A DNA stretch of 64,000 nt from Candidatus Hydrogenedentota bacterium (GCA_020849535.1 JADLGB010000164.1:33295-97294), one strand, 5' to 3'. Shown: positions 8,732 to 19,330, counted from the stretch's first letter. The notes: generated from the sequence alone by a model not told the origin. Made by a program: numbers and translations.

Positions 8732-9750
8732 AGCTGCGATCCCGTGCTGCGGTCCAGGGCCTCGTCCAATGAGTAGCGCGGCGTCCACCCCAGGGTTTCG
8801 CGGAGCAGTCTGTTCGTATAGCGGAGTGGTTTGCACCGCGCGTGCATGCGCGCCGGCACCAGGATGCTGGGGAGTTTTCCTTCGCCTTTGAAGAACATCC
8901 GGTTTGCAATCCACGCGCCGCGGCACACCACGCGCATGAGCGTCCACGGCACTGGAATCACCCTTGGCCTCGGCGAAATTTTGCGCCGCAGCATCCCAAT
9001 GTACCTGCGGTGGGACGGGCAATGATCGTCCACGATGTTAAATGTCTTGCCGATGGCCTCCTCTTTTTCCGCGCACAAGAGAATGGCATCCGCGCAGTTT
9101 TCGACATACGTCAGCGGGACTTTGGCCCAGGCCCCGATGCGGATCCACGTCCGCTCTCCTAACTCCACGCCGAGACAGGCAGTCCACAGGCGATCCTTGC
9201 CGTAGATCACACCCGGACGCACCACCGTGAGAGCCCACCCTTCGCGCTCCGCAACCTCACGGACGAGCCGTTCCTGAAGGGTCTTCGTCAGGCAATAGTC
9301 GTCCCGTTCGTCAATGCGCGTTTCCAGCGGCGAGGTCTCACTCAGGGTGGTATGGCTCCATTTGTCGAGGTATGCATACACGGAAAACGAGCTGACCGCG
9401 ATGAGCCTCTTGATACCCGCGCCCTGCATCGCCGTCAGCAGATTCTCCGTACCCACGACAGTCCCCGAGAGTTGTGTGTACAACTCCCCACCCACCGCTG
9501 CCGCAATATGAATCATCGTATCGCAGTCACTGATGGCTTCCGCGAGGTCCTCCGGTTGCCGCAAGTCTGTGCGAACGACGCGCACGGCGAAGTGGTCGCG
9601 CCATTTCAGGCCTGAAATGTCCGCTGCCGGACGCACGAGCGCCCGTACCTCATGCCCGCGCGCCAGCGCTTCCGCGACCACGTGGCGTCCCAGAAATCCA
9701 CTGGCGCCGGTGACACAGAGCCGCGCGGCAGGTGACGTGACTCCCCCCAC
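8728..9750 (-). CDS. NAD-dependent epimerase/dehydratase (extended SDR)
   Basis: Extended short-chain dehydrogenase/reductase, probably modifying a nucleotide sugar. The Rossmann glycine motif TGASGFLG is at residues 14-21, Ser120/121 lies in AVSSFS, and the catalytic YxxxK is YCLTK at 152-156, so the active site is complete. Start is GTG at 9750; the upstream gene's stop shares its first base (TAGTG). The downstream stop overlaps the GT4 start by 4 bp. Translational coupling therefore links the oxidoreductase, this gene and the GT4. Substrate is not predictable beyond nucleotide-sugar-like. Confidence 0.9.
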   Translation of the reverse strand: MGGVTSPAARLCVTGASGFLGRHVVAEALARGHEVRALVRPAADISGLKWRDHFAVRVVRTDLRQPEDLAEAISDCDTMIHIAAAVGGELYTQLSGTVVGTENLLTAMQGAGIKRLIAVSSFSVYAYLDKWSHTTLSETSPLETRIDERDDYCLTKTLQERLVREVAEREGWALTVVRPGVIYGKDRLWTACLGVELGERTWIRIGAWAKVPLTYVENCADAILLCAEKEEAIGKTFNIVDDHCPSHRRYIGMLRRKISPRPRVIPVPWTLMRVVCRGAWIANRMFFKGEGKLPSILVPARMHARCKPLRYTNRLLRETLGWTPRYSLDEALDRSTGSQL

Positions 9751-10826
9751 TAGATTTGATTCTCCTCGGCCAGCAGCGCGTCCATGAGCCGCATTGTGCG
9801 GTCCATGTCCTCATACGTGACAGGAACGGGTGCTCCGGTGCGTAAGGCCTGGTACGTCTCCTCGAGAAATGTCTGTATGCCCTCCAGCGGCGTCTTGCGT
9901 CTCACCTTATTCAGGAAACCCGTTACGCTGGCCCTGGCGAGCGCGATGCCATTCACCCATTGGTTGACCAATGGCGTCAACTGCCTTCCCCCGGGCCGGG
10001 GCACGAGCACCTTCATGTAGGGCTGAAACAGGTCCGTCTCGACCGTCCCCTTCGAGCCGCGCACGATCAGCGTGAAGCAGTCCGGCCACTCGTGGCTGGC
10101 AAATCGCAGCCGCGCGTGGACGCCCCCGCCGATGACCAGCGCATCGCACGCGTCAAATTTGAACTGTGGATGCTCGCTGTGCTTGGACCACTTGACCGCG
10201 AACTCATCTGCCGAAGGCAGGAAGCGTAGTGCCAAATAACAGAGGTGGGGGAGAAGGTCATGCAGAATTCCCGCCGGCAGGTTCTGGCAAGGATTTGGCA
10301 CGTTCCGGTCGGCCAAGCCCGTGTCCGCTTCCGTGATGTTGAGCGTCATCCGGATGTCCACTTCCCGCACGTCGCCCAGTCGATCCGCATTGTGCATGGC
10401 CTCGATGGCCCGAACCTGCTCGTTGAACCGGTAGTTGTGGTCCTCGGTCAGCACGCGCTTCTGCCACTGGGCCATGGCCGCGAGCATGCGAAACTCTTCG
10501 TTGGTCGTGGCGATGGGCTTCTCAACGATCACATGCGTTCTCGCCTTCAAACAGTCCGCTGCGATCTTGCAGTGCGTACTGGGGGGCGTGAGCACATGGA
10601 CCACGTCAAGGTGTTCGCACTGCAGCATCTCCTCGTGGTCCGTATAAGATTTGTCCGCGCCGTAGCGCGTGGCGCTGAACCGCGCCAGGGATTCGGACAA
10701 GTCACACACCGCCGCCAAGTGCGCGGCCGTGCTGCGCTTCAGGAAACGTAAGTGCTCCGCCGAAATCTGCCCGGCCCCGATCACGGCCGCCCGAAGCGTT
10801 GCGGGTTCTATGCCTGTCGCCACCAT
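9750..10826 (-). CDS. Gfo/Idh/MocA family oxidoreductase
   Basis: NAD(P)-dependent sugar oxidoreductase, 358 residues, likely acting on a nucleotide-sugar or free sugar in the glycan pathway. The N-terminal Rossmann motif is AAVIGAGQISAEHL and the second signature is VIVEKPIATT, which carries the EKP lysine used in this family. Start is the ATG at 10826 with GAAGGA 5-6 nt upstream. The frame stays open further upstream only because it runs opposite the next gene's high-GC coding sequence. It has no export signal, unlike the second family member at 58.2 kb. Confidence 0.9.
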   Translation of the reverse strand: MVATGIEPATLRAAVIGAGQISAEHLRFLKRSTAAHLAAVCDLSESLARFSATRYGADKSYTDHEEMLQCEHLDVVHVLTPPSTHCKIAADCLKARTHVIVEKPIATTNEEFRMLAAMAQWQKRVLTEDHNYRFNEQVRAIEAMHNADRLGDVREVDIRMTLNITEADTGLADRNVPNPCQNLPAGILHDLLPHLCYLALRFLPSADEFAVKWSKHSEHPQFKFDACDALVIGGGVHARLRFASHEWPDCFTLIVRGSKGTVETDLFQPYMKVLVPRPGGRQLTPLVNQWVNGIALARASVTGFLNKVRRKTPLEGIQTFLEETYQALRTGAPVPVTYEDMDRTMRLMDALLAEENQI

Positions 10827-10873
10827 ACGGTCCTTCACCCGGGAATCGCCTTGGTCCAGGGCTCGCGCCCGGC

Positions 10874-12097
10874 CTAAGACTGTACTCTTGGAGGTTCCTC
10901 GTCCTCGCTCCCGGTCATTTCGGCCTTGCGCTGCGTGCGTTGCCAGTCGGTTGGCTTGTTCGAGAACGCCAGGCGCGCGTAGAAGGGAATCTTCCACAGC
11001 AGGAACAATGGCGTCAGCAGAAGGCCCCGCCACACGGTCCCGGGCGCATGCATCCGGCACAAACCTGCCGCCACATACACAATCGTGGCAGCGATAATCC
11101 CGACACAGAACGGTAGCCATTCGCGCATCATGAGCAAGGCGATCGCGAGGGCGACACCTTCGAGAAACACGACGGCGGAGAGCGGTGAAATGATCAACTC
11201 CAGCGCGGCATCCAAATAGCGCCACCGCGGGTTTCTGACAAAGGCCGCAAGCAGCCGGGGAACGAAACTCCGGGCCATCTGCAGACGTCCCGACTCCCAG
11301 CGCCTCCGTTGCGGTTCCGCTTGAGCCTGAGACGTCGGCATTTCCGATATCACCACGGCGTCCGGATTGAAGTGGACAATCGTGCCGTCCAGCAGGAGGC
11401 GCAATGAGAACTCCAGGTCCTCGACAATCGAATGCGCCGGCCACCCGTACTTCAGCAACAGGCCCGTCCGGAATGCCATACCGTTTCCCTTCAGGTCCGC
11501 GGAGCCGCCCCAGTGATTCCGCCCCGCCGGACGCAGGCCGTTCACCAGGGTAAATCCGGCGCTCGTCAGGGCGGTGCGCCAGTTGGCCGACGGGTTGGAC
11601 ACGCCATGGTAGCCCTGCACCACCTGCACGTCGGGATGCGCCAAGCTCGACGACGCCTCGCGCAGGAAATCCCTGTGGACTTCCGTGTCCGCGTCCACGA
11701 CGGCAATCGCGTCGTATTGGCTTAGGAGTTCGGCTTGGGTGCGAAATAGCCAGTCCAGCGCTTGGCCTTTGCCCCTCAGCGTGTGGTCGAAGCGTTCGAA
11801 CACAATCGCGCCGGCATCGCGGGCGCGATCGGCGGTTTCGTCGGTGCAGTTGTCCGCGATGACAATGATGCTGAATCGATCGTGCGGATAGCCGGTATCC
11901 ATGACACGGCGGATACACGGACCCACTTGCAGTTTTTCATTGTGTGCGGGCATGACCACGGCGATACGGAGCGGCGGGGCATCCGGCACGCATTTCTTGC
12001 GCATGGCGAATGCGCCGATCGTAAGCAGCATCAAGTACGTGATGACCACAGACAGGTACAGTACGATGGCGCCAAACAACGCATTGAGAAGGATCAC
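10874..12097 (-). CDS. Membrane glycosyltransferase family 2 (processive type)
   Basis: Inverting GT-A glycosyltransferase with membrane segments, of the cellulose/hyaluronan synthase-like class, probably polymerising or extending a glycan at the inner membrane. An N-terminal transmembrane helix (residues about 5-30) is followed by VVMPAHNE (nucleotide binding), VVDADTE (DxD), VEDLE (catalytic ED) and QRRRW (the Q-x-x-R-W motif). Two to three C-terminal membrane segments follow (about 285-365). Start is GTG at 12097 with GGGAG 7 nt upstream. It is first in the minus-strand polysaccharide operon. Confidence 0.92.
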   Translation of the reverse strand: MILLNALFGAIVLYLSVVITYLMLLTIGAFAMRKKCVPDAPPLRIAVVMPAHNEKLQVGPCIRRVMDTGYPHDRFSIIVIADNCTDETADRARDAGAIVFERFDHTLRGKGQALDWLFRTQAELLSQYDAIAVVDADTEVHRDFLREASSSLAHPDVQVVQGYHGVSNPSANWRTALTSAGFTLVNGLRPAGRNHWGGSADLKGNGMAFRTGLLLKYGWPAHSIVEDLEFSLRLLLDGTIVHFNPDAVVISEMPTSQAQAEPQRRRWESGRLQMARSFVPRLLAAFVRNPRWRYLDAALELIISPLSAVVFLEGVALAIALLMMREWLPFCVGIIAATIVYVAAGLCRMHAPGTVWRGLLLTPLFLLWKIPFYARLAFSNKPTDWQRTQRKAEMTGSEDEEPPRVQS

Positions 12098-12379
12098 CGC
12101 CTGCTCCCGCGAAATCGCTCGGACGTACGCATGAAACTCCCTTCACGTTCAACCAGAAGGTCCGCCCTGAGACGTGGCATTCAGGAACCCCCGCTCTGGC
12201 ATGGAAAACGCTGAGATATCCGCGCTTTCCTGTTTCGTCACATACAGTCTATCCTATCCAACCCGATTCACTCCACCGTTGCCTTGCAGTGTCCACTGGC
12301 CATGACTATCATGAGGCTTCGTTTGGCGTTTGTTAAGTCTCCGAAGGCGTTGGAATTACAGGGTATCCCGCGGGAACTG

Positions 12380-13366
12380 ATGGAGACCGGCTCACCCCCG
12401 ATTCAGCTCTCCTTTGTCGTGATCGGCTTCAACGAATCACGCAACCTTCGCGCGTGCCTGATGTCTCTCCGCAATGCCCACCTCGATGGAATATCGCATG
12501 AAATCCTATACGTTGACGGGGGTTCCCTGGACGACAGCGTGGCCGTCGCACGCGACTGCGGGGTCTCCCAAGTTCTCGGTGGCGAGCGGAGACGGCGTGC
12601 CGCCGAGAACCGCAATTTCGGCGCCGCCCACGCCCGAGGCGTCTATATCCAGTTCATCGACGGCGACATGATTCTCGATCCCGCGTGGCCGGCCGCTGCC
12701 CTCGAGTACCTGAACCACCACGACGAGGCCGCCGCCGTATGCGGGCGTCTCCAGGAGGCGAATCGGAGTTTCATCTTCCAGGTGGCGCAGTTGGACTGGC
12801 GGCAGTCCGAGGGACCTGTCCCCTACTGTGGGGGCGCTGCCCTGTTTCGCCGCGAGGTTTTCGAGCAGGCGGGAGGTTTCCCCGAAGATGTCACTTCCGG
12901 TGAGGAACCCTACCTGTGCTGGTGCATTCGCAACGAATTGGGGAGACAGATCGTCCACCTCGATCGCCCGATGGCCCTCCACGATTTGGGATGGTCCGGT
13001 TTTCGCGACTATTGGAAACAATACGTGCGCAATGGCTCCACGTATATCGAAATTGCATCGCGTTGCGCGGGCACGAAGGACCCCCTGTGGGTACGGCCCT
13101 GCATGACCAATGCCGCATGGGTCTCCGCGTACCTCGCGGGCACGGGCTTCCTGCTTGCGGGTCCTCTGCCCGTCCAGGCGACAGTGCTCCTGCTTGCTAC
13201 GGCCGTGCTCCTGCGCAAGACGCTGCAAACGCGCAGCAGCGGTCAGCCCTGGTCCATCGCCGCAGGCTACGCCCTCCACACCTACTTTTCCCAGATCCCG
13301 TTGGCTTACGGTCAACTCCGCTGGCTCTTGAAAGAAGCAATCGCCCCGCAGCACCCCTCAAGCTGA
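12380..13366 (+). CDS. Glycosyltransferase family 2
   Basis: Second GT2 of the locus, transcribed divergently from the first across about 280 bp. FVVIGFNESRNL, ILYVDGGSLDDS and FIDGDMIL are the GT-A nucleotide and metal motifs. EPYLCWCIRNELG corresponds to the catalytic-base region. A hydrophobic pair near residues 250-290 may anchor it in the membrane. The open frame extends to a TTG at 12284 and ATGs at 12302 and 12311, but the domain begins only a few residues after the ATG at 12380, which I use; the N-terminus is uncertain. It converges with the ankyrin gene with a 32-bp gap. Confidence 0.85.
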   Translation: METGSPPIQLSFVVIGFNESRNLRACLMSLRNAHLDGISHEILYVDGGSLDDSVAVARDCGVSQVLGGERRRRAAENRNFGAAHARGVYIQFIDGDMILDPAWPAAALEYLNHHDEAAAVCGRLQEANRSFIFQVAQLDWRQSEGPVPYCGGAALFRREVFEQAGGFPEDVTSGEEPYLCWCIRNELGRQIVHLDRPMALHDLGWSGFRDYWKQYVRNGSTYIEIASRCAGTKDPLWVRPCMTNAAWVSAYLAGTGFLLAGPLPVQATVLLLATAVLLRKTLQTRSSGQPWSIAAGYALHTYFSQIPLAYGQLRWLLKEAIAPQHPSS

Positions 13367-13398
13367 CCCCACGGCCCCCGGCAGCCTGCTGGTTCCCA

Positions 13399-15732
13399 CT
13401 ACTCCCGAGCAGTCCCATTCTTCGACACGATCAGCAACTGCGAGAGTTCCGCGAGGTGGCCCTCTTTCGCGAGATCGTACGGCGCATAGCCATCCTTGTT
13501 CCGAATGGTCGCGTCCACCCCTTCGCTCAGGAGTAGTCTGACGACTTCCACGAACGAGGACGCGAAACGGTCGCGATGGGAGTCGTAGTTTCGAGCGTCT
13601 CCTTCCCGTCCATGCCGAAGATTCTGGTCGCACCACTGTACGTGTTCTGCGAAACCCGCCACGGCCCAGTGCAATGAAGTTCGTCCTTCCGAATCCGCCG
13701 CGTTCACTTCGACTCCGCTCTCTATGAGCCGCCTCACATTCTCCACGCGACCTCCGCGAGCCGCGTACATCAGTGCAGTTGCGCCCGTGTTATTGAGGGC
13801 CAGCGGGTCTGCGCCCCGCGCGATCAAGTCGTTCAAGATTGCCACAGGCGCATTGCGTGCCGCGTGCATCAGGGCTGTCTCGCCGTTTTTGTTGCGATCA
13901 TCGATTCGCGCGCCGGAGTCCATCAGCAGTCGATAGATATTCGAGTCAGAATAGATACCAGTACAAAGAGCCAGCATCAAGGGCGTCATGCCGCGCTGGG
14001 AACGGGTATTCACGTTGGCCCCCCGCAACAGCAGGAGGGCGGCGCACTCGGTGCTTCCGCCGGCAGCAGCTTCGCTGAGCGCAGTTCCCTCGATGGCGTT
14101 TCTGGCCTCCAGATCTACCTGCTTCTCCAACAGGTATCTCGCCATACCCGTTTGTTTGTTTCGTACAGCCGCAATCAGCGCTGTGTCTCCGAGAGCATCC
14201 CTTTGTTCAAATGTTGCGCCAAACTCCAGAAGCAACTCCACAAGGTCAACGTTTCCTCGTGAGACCGCAATACCGATCGGCAGGTGACCATATCTACCTG
14301 GAAGCGCGACATCTGCGCCATGTTCAAGCAGAAGCTTGGCCGTCTCGGCGTTTGATTCGCTAATGGCATGCTCCAATGGCGTGCCTCCGTCCCCGTCTGG
14401 GACATTCACGTCAACCCCGACTTCGAGAAGGGCCGCAAGCGGATACTGCGCTGGTGCATACTTCATGGTTACTACGTTTGAGAGCAGGGTCCGGCCCTGT
14501 TTGTCTCGGACGGATGTATCGGCTCCATGTTCGATAAGAAACTGAAAACCGAGCGGGACCCGCGTTTTCGCCAGTGCCGTAAGGAAGGGCTCCCCGTCTG
14601 CCGCATGCAGATTCGGCGTCGCGCCTAGACCCGCGAGCAAATCGGCAATATCGTTCTGTTCGTTTTTGAGTGCGTAGTACAGTATCGATTCCCCGGCATC
14701 TTCCTGCTGCAAAAGGGCCGGATTGTCTCGTGCGAACGCGACAACTACGCTTGAGACACCGTGCCGGATAGCCATTCGCACGGGGGTGTCTCCGTCGCCG
14801 AGATCTGTTTCCGCTTGGGCATATCTCAAGAGAATGGCCAGCGCGTCATCTGATAGTCCTGACATTTCCGCCACAGTCAATACGGTTCGCCCCGTTGTGT
14901 CACGAGCTGCGATATTCGCGCCGCTATCGATGAGAACCTTGACAACGTCCGCGTGTCCTCCCCGCGCGGCAGCCACCAGAGCGTTACACCCCGCAGGCAC
15001 GGCATTGGGATCTGCGCCGTGTTCTATGAGGAAGCGAACCGCGTCGACCTGTCCCGCGTGAGCCGCCGCACGAAGGGGAGGTGTGGGAATGGCCGCGTTC
15101 ACATTTGCCCCGAGACGGATCATCGCGTCCAATTCCTTGGTTTTGCCCGTCAATGCGGCAATGGATAGGACATTGAAGCCACTTGCATTCGGATAGTCGA
15201 CGTCTACGCCGTGCTCGATGAGCGCGGAAATCAGCGCGGTATTGCGTTCCTCGTATGCGAGAGTTAACGGCGTTTCGCCGTTCCGATCCCGAAGCGTGAA
15301 ATTGCCATTCGCGCCGGAATCAAGCAGGGCTGTGACTAGTTCGAGATTCTCACGGTGCAAGGCGAGTTCGAGAAGATTCGGCACATCGCGCGTGGAAATG
15401 TTGACATTGGCACCGCACTTGAGGAGATATCGTGCGATTTCCGTGTTACTGTCCCAAACCGCCACCTGCAGTGGCGTGAACGAAGGCACCCCAATACAAT
15501 GGTCGGTCTGATGCCATTCATCCGGCTCCAAGGCGTTCACATCCGCGCCGTCTGCGATAGCTTGTTTGACGCCATCCAGGTCACCATTGTGGACAAGTGC
15601 ATGCAGCCGCCACGAAACTCCCGGGGGCGGCCCGGGCTTGACACTACCCACAAGTTCGGACGTGCTGCATCCAGCGAGCACCAGTCCGATGGCCACGAAG
15701 GCCCACGTTTCTTTGAAAGACCGAATTCCCAC
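13399..15732 (-). CDS. Lipoprotein built of ankyrin repeats
   Basis: About 777 residues, almost all ankyrin repeats (33-residue units with the recurring GADVN, LLLEHGAD and TPLxxA pattern, roughly twenty of them). The N-terminus has a signal peptide and lipobox (IGLVLAGC), so the mature protein should be lipid-anchored at the cell envelope as a protein-binding surface. I prefer the GTG at 15732 with GAGGGG 8 nt upstream over the TTG at 15762, because the signal peptide then starts at once. No enzyme domain is visible. Partner unknown. It stands alone between convergent and divergent neighbours. Confidence 0.85.
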   Translation of the reverse strand: MGIRSFKETWAFVAIGLVLAGCSTSELVGSVKPGPPPGVSWRLHALVHNGDLDGVKQAIADGADVNALEPDEWHQTDHCIGVPSFTPLQVAVWDSNTEIARYLLKCGANVNISTRDVPNLLELALHRENLELVTALLDSGANGNFTLRDRNGETPLTLAYEERNTALISALIEHGVDVDYPNASGFNVLSIAALTGKTKELDAMIRLGANVNAAIPTPPLRAAAHAGQVDAVRFLIEHGADPNAVPAGCNALVAAARGGHADVVKVLIDSGANIAARDTTGRTVLTVAEMSGLSDDALAILLRYAQAETDLGDGDTPVRMAIRHGVSSVVVAFARDNPALLQQEDAGESILYYALKNEQNDIADLLAGLGATPNLHAADGEPFLTALAKTRVPLGFQFLIEHGADTSVRDKQGRTLLSNVVTMKYAPAQYPLAALLEVGVDVNVPDGDGGTPLEHAISESNAETAKLLLEHGADVALPGRYGHLPIGIAVSRGNVDLVELLLEFGATFEQRDALGDTALIAAVRNKQTGMARYLLEKQVDLEARNAIEGTALSEAAAGGSTECAALLLLRGANVNTRSQRGMTPLMLALCTGIYSDSNIYRLLMDSGARIDDRNKNGETALMHAARNAPVAILNDLIARGADPLALNNTGATALMYAARGGRVENVRRLIESGVEVNAADSEGRTSLHWAVAGFAEHVQWCDQNLRHGREGDARNYDSHRDRFASSFVEVVRLLLSEGVDATIRNKDGYAPYDLAKEGHLAELSQLLIVSKNGTARE

Positions 15733-15968
15733 TGGTGGGACCCCTCGATGTTCCTGCTTCAATTATACGATACGCCCTGGAAGCGGCTCCGGTTCACTTC
15801 ACTCGGGACCGCGTCGTCATCCGTGCAGACGCTCCGCCCGGCCGGCTTTTCTTGTGCCCGCCTCTCGTGTATACTCACACCCAGTAGTTGCTGTCCGTGG
15901 TCCCCACCTTTGCGCCGAGCCAGCGTTGCCACGGTCCACTGCCGGGATATGGAGAATCATGACCGGTG

Positions 15969-17417
15969 ATGACTTTTGATTCGTACGACCCCGGTGAATT
16001 CTACGACGAGCTGTTCGAGGAGACCGGCGAGGCGCGTCCGGGGGCCAGACTCCTGATCCAGATGATCAACTCCCTGGATGAGGGAGAACTGCGACAGCGC
16101 CAGGCGGCCGCCGAACGCGCCCTTTACAATATGGGCATTACGTTCAATGTCTACGGCGACACCGCCGGCACGGAACGGATCTTCCCCTTCGACCTCATCC
16201 CGCGCATCGTGGACGCGCGCGAGTGGGACTGGCTGGAACAGGGCCTCAAGCAGCGCATCCGGGCCCTGAACCTCTTCATCGACGACATTTATCACGATCA
16301 GAAGGTCCTGAAAGACCGGATCATCCCCGAACACGTCATCCAGTCCGCCAAGTCTCTGCGCCCGCAATGCGCGGGACTCAACCCGCCCCGCGGTGTGTGG
16401 TGCCACGTGACCGGGACCGATCTCGTGCGCGACCGCGACGGACAGTTTTACGTACTCGAGGACAATCTGCGTTGTCCTTCGGGCGTGTCGTACGTGCTCG
16501 AAAACCGCGAGGTGATGAAGCGGACTTTCCCGCAGGTCTTCGAAGCCTCGAAAGTGAGGCCTGTGGTCGACTATCCGATGCGTCTGCTGGACATGCTTCA
16601 GTACATGGCGCCGCCGGGGGTCACGAGTCCAAAGGTCGTGGTGCTCACCCCAGGTTCCTACAACTCGGCCTACTTCGAGCATTCCTTTCTCGCCCAGCAG
16701 ATGGGCGTCGAACTCGTCGAGGGCCGCGACCTCCTCGTTGATAACGGGCACGTCGTCATGCGCACCACAAAAGGCTTCGAACGGGTGGACGTGATCTACC
16801 GCCGGATCGACGACGATTTCCTCGACCCCAACGCATTCCGCGCCGACTCCATGCTCGGGGTTCCGGGTATCATGGACGTATACCGCGCGGGGCGCGTAGC
16901 CCTCGCCAACGCGCCTGGCACCGGTATCGCGGACGATAAGGTGATCTATGCCTACGTGCCCAAGCTCATCAAGTACTACCTGGATCAGGATGCCATCATC
17001 CCGAACGTGCCCACGTACGTGTGCTGGGACGATTCCGAGCGCGATCACGTGCTCGTGAACCTGGACAAAATGGTGGTGAAGGCGGCCAACGAGTCCGGCG
17101 GCTATGGCATGCTCGTGGGTCCGCACGCCAGCGAAGCCGATCGCGCGACCTTCGCCGAACTGGTGAAGGCCAACCCGCGCAACTATATCGGCCAGCCGAC
17201 CCTCTCGCTGTCACGCGTTCCCACGATCGTGGACGATCATTTCGAAGGACGACACGTCGACCTGCGCCCGTACATCCTCTACGGCGACGACATCTACGTG
17301 TTGCCAGGAGGACTCACCCGCGTGGCCTTGAAGAAGGGGTCGCTGGTTGTCAATTCCTCGCAGGGCGGCGGCAGCAAAGACACCTGGGTGGTCACGGCTC
17401 CGTTGACCCGTCCTTGA
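15969..17417 (+). CDS. Circularly permuted ATP-grasp protein (DUF404/DUF407)
   Basis: 482-residue ATP-grasp family protein of the circularly permuted type, predicted to ligate an amine and a carboxylate using ATP. Family segments visible include [20 protein letters not shown] and [15 protein letters not shown], with an unusually conserved C-terminus ending GGSKDTWV. Start is ATG at 15969 (a GTG directly before it is possible). It is followed after 75 bp by the alpha-E protein and then by a transglutaminase-like gene. This trio recurs in many bacteria and is thought to make or modify a peptide; substrate and product are unknown. Confidence 0.93.
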   Translation: MTFDSYDPGEFYDELFEETGEARPGARLLIQMINSLDEGELRQRQAAAERALYNMGITFNVYGDTAGTERIFPFDLIPRIVDAREWDWLEQGLKQRIRALNLFIDDIYHDQKVLKDRIIPEHVIQSAKSLRPQCAGLNPPRGVWCHVTGTDLVRDRDGQFYVLEDNLRCPSGVSYVLENREVMKRTFPQVFEASKVRPVVDYPMRLLDMLQYMAPPGVTSPKVVVLTPGSYNSAYFEHSFLAQQMGVELVEGRDLLVDNGHVVMRTTKGFERVDVIYRRIDDDFLDPNAFRADSMLGVPGIMDVYRAGRVALANAPGTGIADDKVIYAYVPKLIKYYLDQDAIIPNVPTYVCWDDSERDHVLVNLDKMVVKAANESGGYGMLVGPHASEADRATFAELVKANPRNYIGQPTLSLSRVPTIVDDHFEGRHVDLRPYILYGDDIYVLPGGLTRVALKKGSLVVNSSQGGGSKDTWVVTAPLTRP

Positions 17418-17492
17418 GTCCATTTTCATAACGAAATCTCACGGTGCGCATACCCACACGGTGTATGACGGCACGCAAGGAGACCATCGATC

Positions 17493-18461
17493 ATGTTGAG
17501 CCGAGTCGCAGATTCGATCTATTGGACCAGCCGCTACATTGAACGCGCCGAAAACGTTGCGCGCTTTCTGGACGTCAACCTTCACCTGCACCTGGACTTG
17601 CCCGTGGCGACCGGCGAGCAGTGGGAACCCATGGTGTACATTACCGGCGACTACAAGCGTTTCATCGAGTGCTATGGTTCCGCCACGCGCGAAAACGTGA
17701 TTCAGTTCCTCGCGTTCGACCTTGAAAACCCAAACTCCATCCATTCGTGTCTTCGTGCCGCGCGCGACAATGCCCGTTCCATTCGCGAGATCATTCCCTC
17801 GGAGATGTGGGAACAGGTCAACACCTTCTATCTCATGGTCAGCGACGCGGCGCGGCACGGCGACATCATGGACGCGCCGCACGACTTCTTCACGCGGGTC
17901 AAGATGGCGAGCCACCTTTACACGGGCCTCACCGTTACCTGCATGCCGCACAACGAAGGCTGGCACTTCTGCCGTTTGGGCCGTCTCATCGAGCGCGCGG
18001 ACAAGACGTCCCGCATCCTGGACGTGAAGTACTTCCTGCTGCTGCCGTCGGTCACCGACGTAGGCAGCACCTTTGACGCTATACAGTGGGCCGCACTGCT
18101 CCGTTCCGCCAGCGCATATGAGGCATACCGCAAACGCCATGGGCGCATTGCGCCGGATCGCGTCGTCCAGTTCCTTCTTCTGGATCGCGAGTTTCCGCGC
18201 GCCGTGCTCTACTGCCTCGACCGGACTCAGGATTCGCTTCATGCCATTTCCCAGACGCCGGAGGGCGCCTTCACAAACGCGGCCGAGCAGCGTTGCGGCC
18301 AGCTCCTGGCGGAATTAGCCTATGCCGACGTTGGTATTGTCATCCGTGGCGGTCTGCACGAATTCCTCGACGGCTTTCAAGCCAAACTCAATCGCGTCGG
18401 TGACGCCATTTTCGACACCTACTTCGCTCACTGGCCCGCGCCGAATCGCGCGGTCTCATAA
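17493..18461 (+). CDS. Alpha-E domain protein (DUF403)
   Basis: 322-residue all-helical protein, almost always encoded beside circularly permuted ATP-grasp genes. It opens with the family signature MLSRVADSIYWTSRYIERAE, and CRLGRLIERADKTSRILDVK is a second conserved segment. Role unknown; presumed partner of the neighbouring ligase. AAGGAG lies 9 nt before the ATG. The spacing on both sides (75 and 23 bp) supports one transcript with its neighbours. Confidence 0.93.
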   Translation: MLSRVADSIYWTSRYIERAENVARFLDVNLHLHLDLPVATGEQWEPMVYITGDYKRFIECYGSATRENVIQFLAFDLENPNSIHSCLRAARDNARSIREIIPSEMWEQVNTFYLMVSDAARHGDIMDAPHDFFTRVKMASHLYTGLTVTCMPHNEGWHFCRLGRLIERADKTSRILDVKYFLLLPSVTDVGSTFDAIQWAALLRSASAYEAYRKRHGRIAPDRVVQFLLLDREFPRAVLYCLDRTQDSLHAISQTPEGAFTNAAEQRCGQLLAELAYADVGIVIRGGLHEFLDGFQAKLNRVGDAIFDTYFAHWPAPNRAVS

Positions 18462-18484
18462 GCAGGTACATCCACGGAGACCAG

Positions 18485-19330
18485 ATGGTCTTTCATGTCG
18501 AGCACACGACCATGTATCGCTACAGTCTACCGGTGGCGTTGGACCCGCATATCTTCCGCTTCCGGCCGCGCAGCGATGCCACGCAACGCCTGATCCAATT
18601 CGCGATCGAGATTGAGCCGAAACCCACGGGCCAGACTCAGTCGGTCGATCTCGATGGCAACGCCGCGCTGAACGCCTGGTTCGGCGGGGTCTGCACCGAT
18701 CTTCGCGTGCATTCCCGCTTCGCGGTGGAAACGCTGCGCGCGAATCCCTTTGACTTCATCATCGCCGACCCGCTGGCGCTCAAGTTACCGTTGCGCTTCA
18801 CCGGAGATATCCAGCATTCGCTGGCGCCTTACCGCGTCCGCAGCCTTCCCAGCAAAGAGGTGGACCGCTTCGCGGAGTCCATTGCCGCGCGCGCCGGTCA
18901 CGAGACCATGCCGTTTCTAACCACATTGACCGCGGCACTGTACGAAGGCACGCGCAAAATCATCCGCGAACAAGGGCCGCCCCACGCCCCCGAGCACACC
19001 CTCAAGGAAAAGACAGGAAGTTGCCGGGATCTTTCCGTCCTCTTCATGGACGCCTGCCGCGCCATGGGAATCCCCGCCCGCTTTGTCAGTGGGTACTGGC
19101 ACGCCGATACCGAACGTGAGAAACGCCATCTTCATGCGTGGGTGGAGGTATACCTGCCCGGTGGCGGTTGGCGCGGCTTCGACCCCTCCAAGGGTCTCGC
19201 CGTCAGCGACCAACACGTGGCCATCGCGGCAGCCCCCGTGCCTGCCGGGGCTGCGCCGGTATCGGGGACCTTCCGCGGCCCGGGTGTGGAGCCTGTACTG
19301 GATGCCGACATTCGGATGCGCTGCGAGTAG
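18485..19330 (+). CDS. Transglutaminase-like cysteine peptidase family protein
   Basis: 281-residue papain-fold protein with the bacterial transglutaminase-like N-terminal region ([19 protein letters not shown]). The triad is complete: Cys180 in [10 protein letters not shown], His217 in RHLHAWVEV and Asp233 in GFDPSKGL. It probably hydrolyses or transfers a peptide made by the neighbouring ATP-grasp ligase. There is no export signal, so cytoplasmic. GGAG lies 5 nt before the ATG. Confidence 0.93.
   Translation: MVFHVEHTTMYRYSLPVALDPHIFRFRPRSDATQRLIQFAIEIEPKPTGQTQSVDLDGNAALNAWFGGVCTDLRVHSRFAVETLRANPFDFIIADPLALKLPLRFTGDIQHSLAPYRVRSLPSKEVDRFAESIAARAGHETMPFLTTLTAALYEGTRKIIREQGPPHAPEHTLKEKTGSCRDLSVLFMDACRAMGIPARFVSGYWHADTEREKRHLHAWVEVYLPGGGWRGFDPSKGLAVSDQHVAIAAAPVPAGAAPVSGTFRGPGVEPVLDADIRMRCE

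Noticed and set aside
15957..17126. Antisense open frame of about 390 codons
   Set aside because: Mirror of the ATP-grasp gene, with no domain or start signal of its own.
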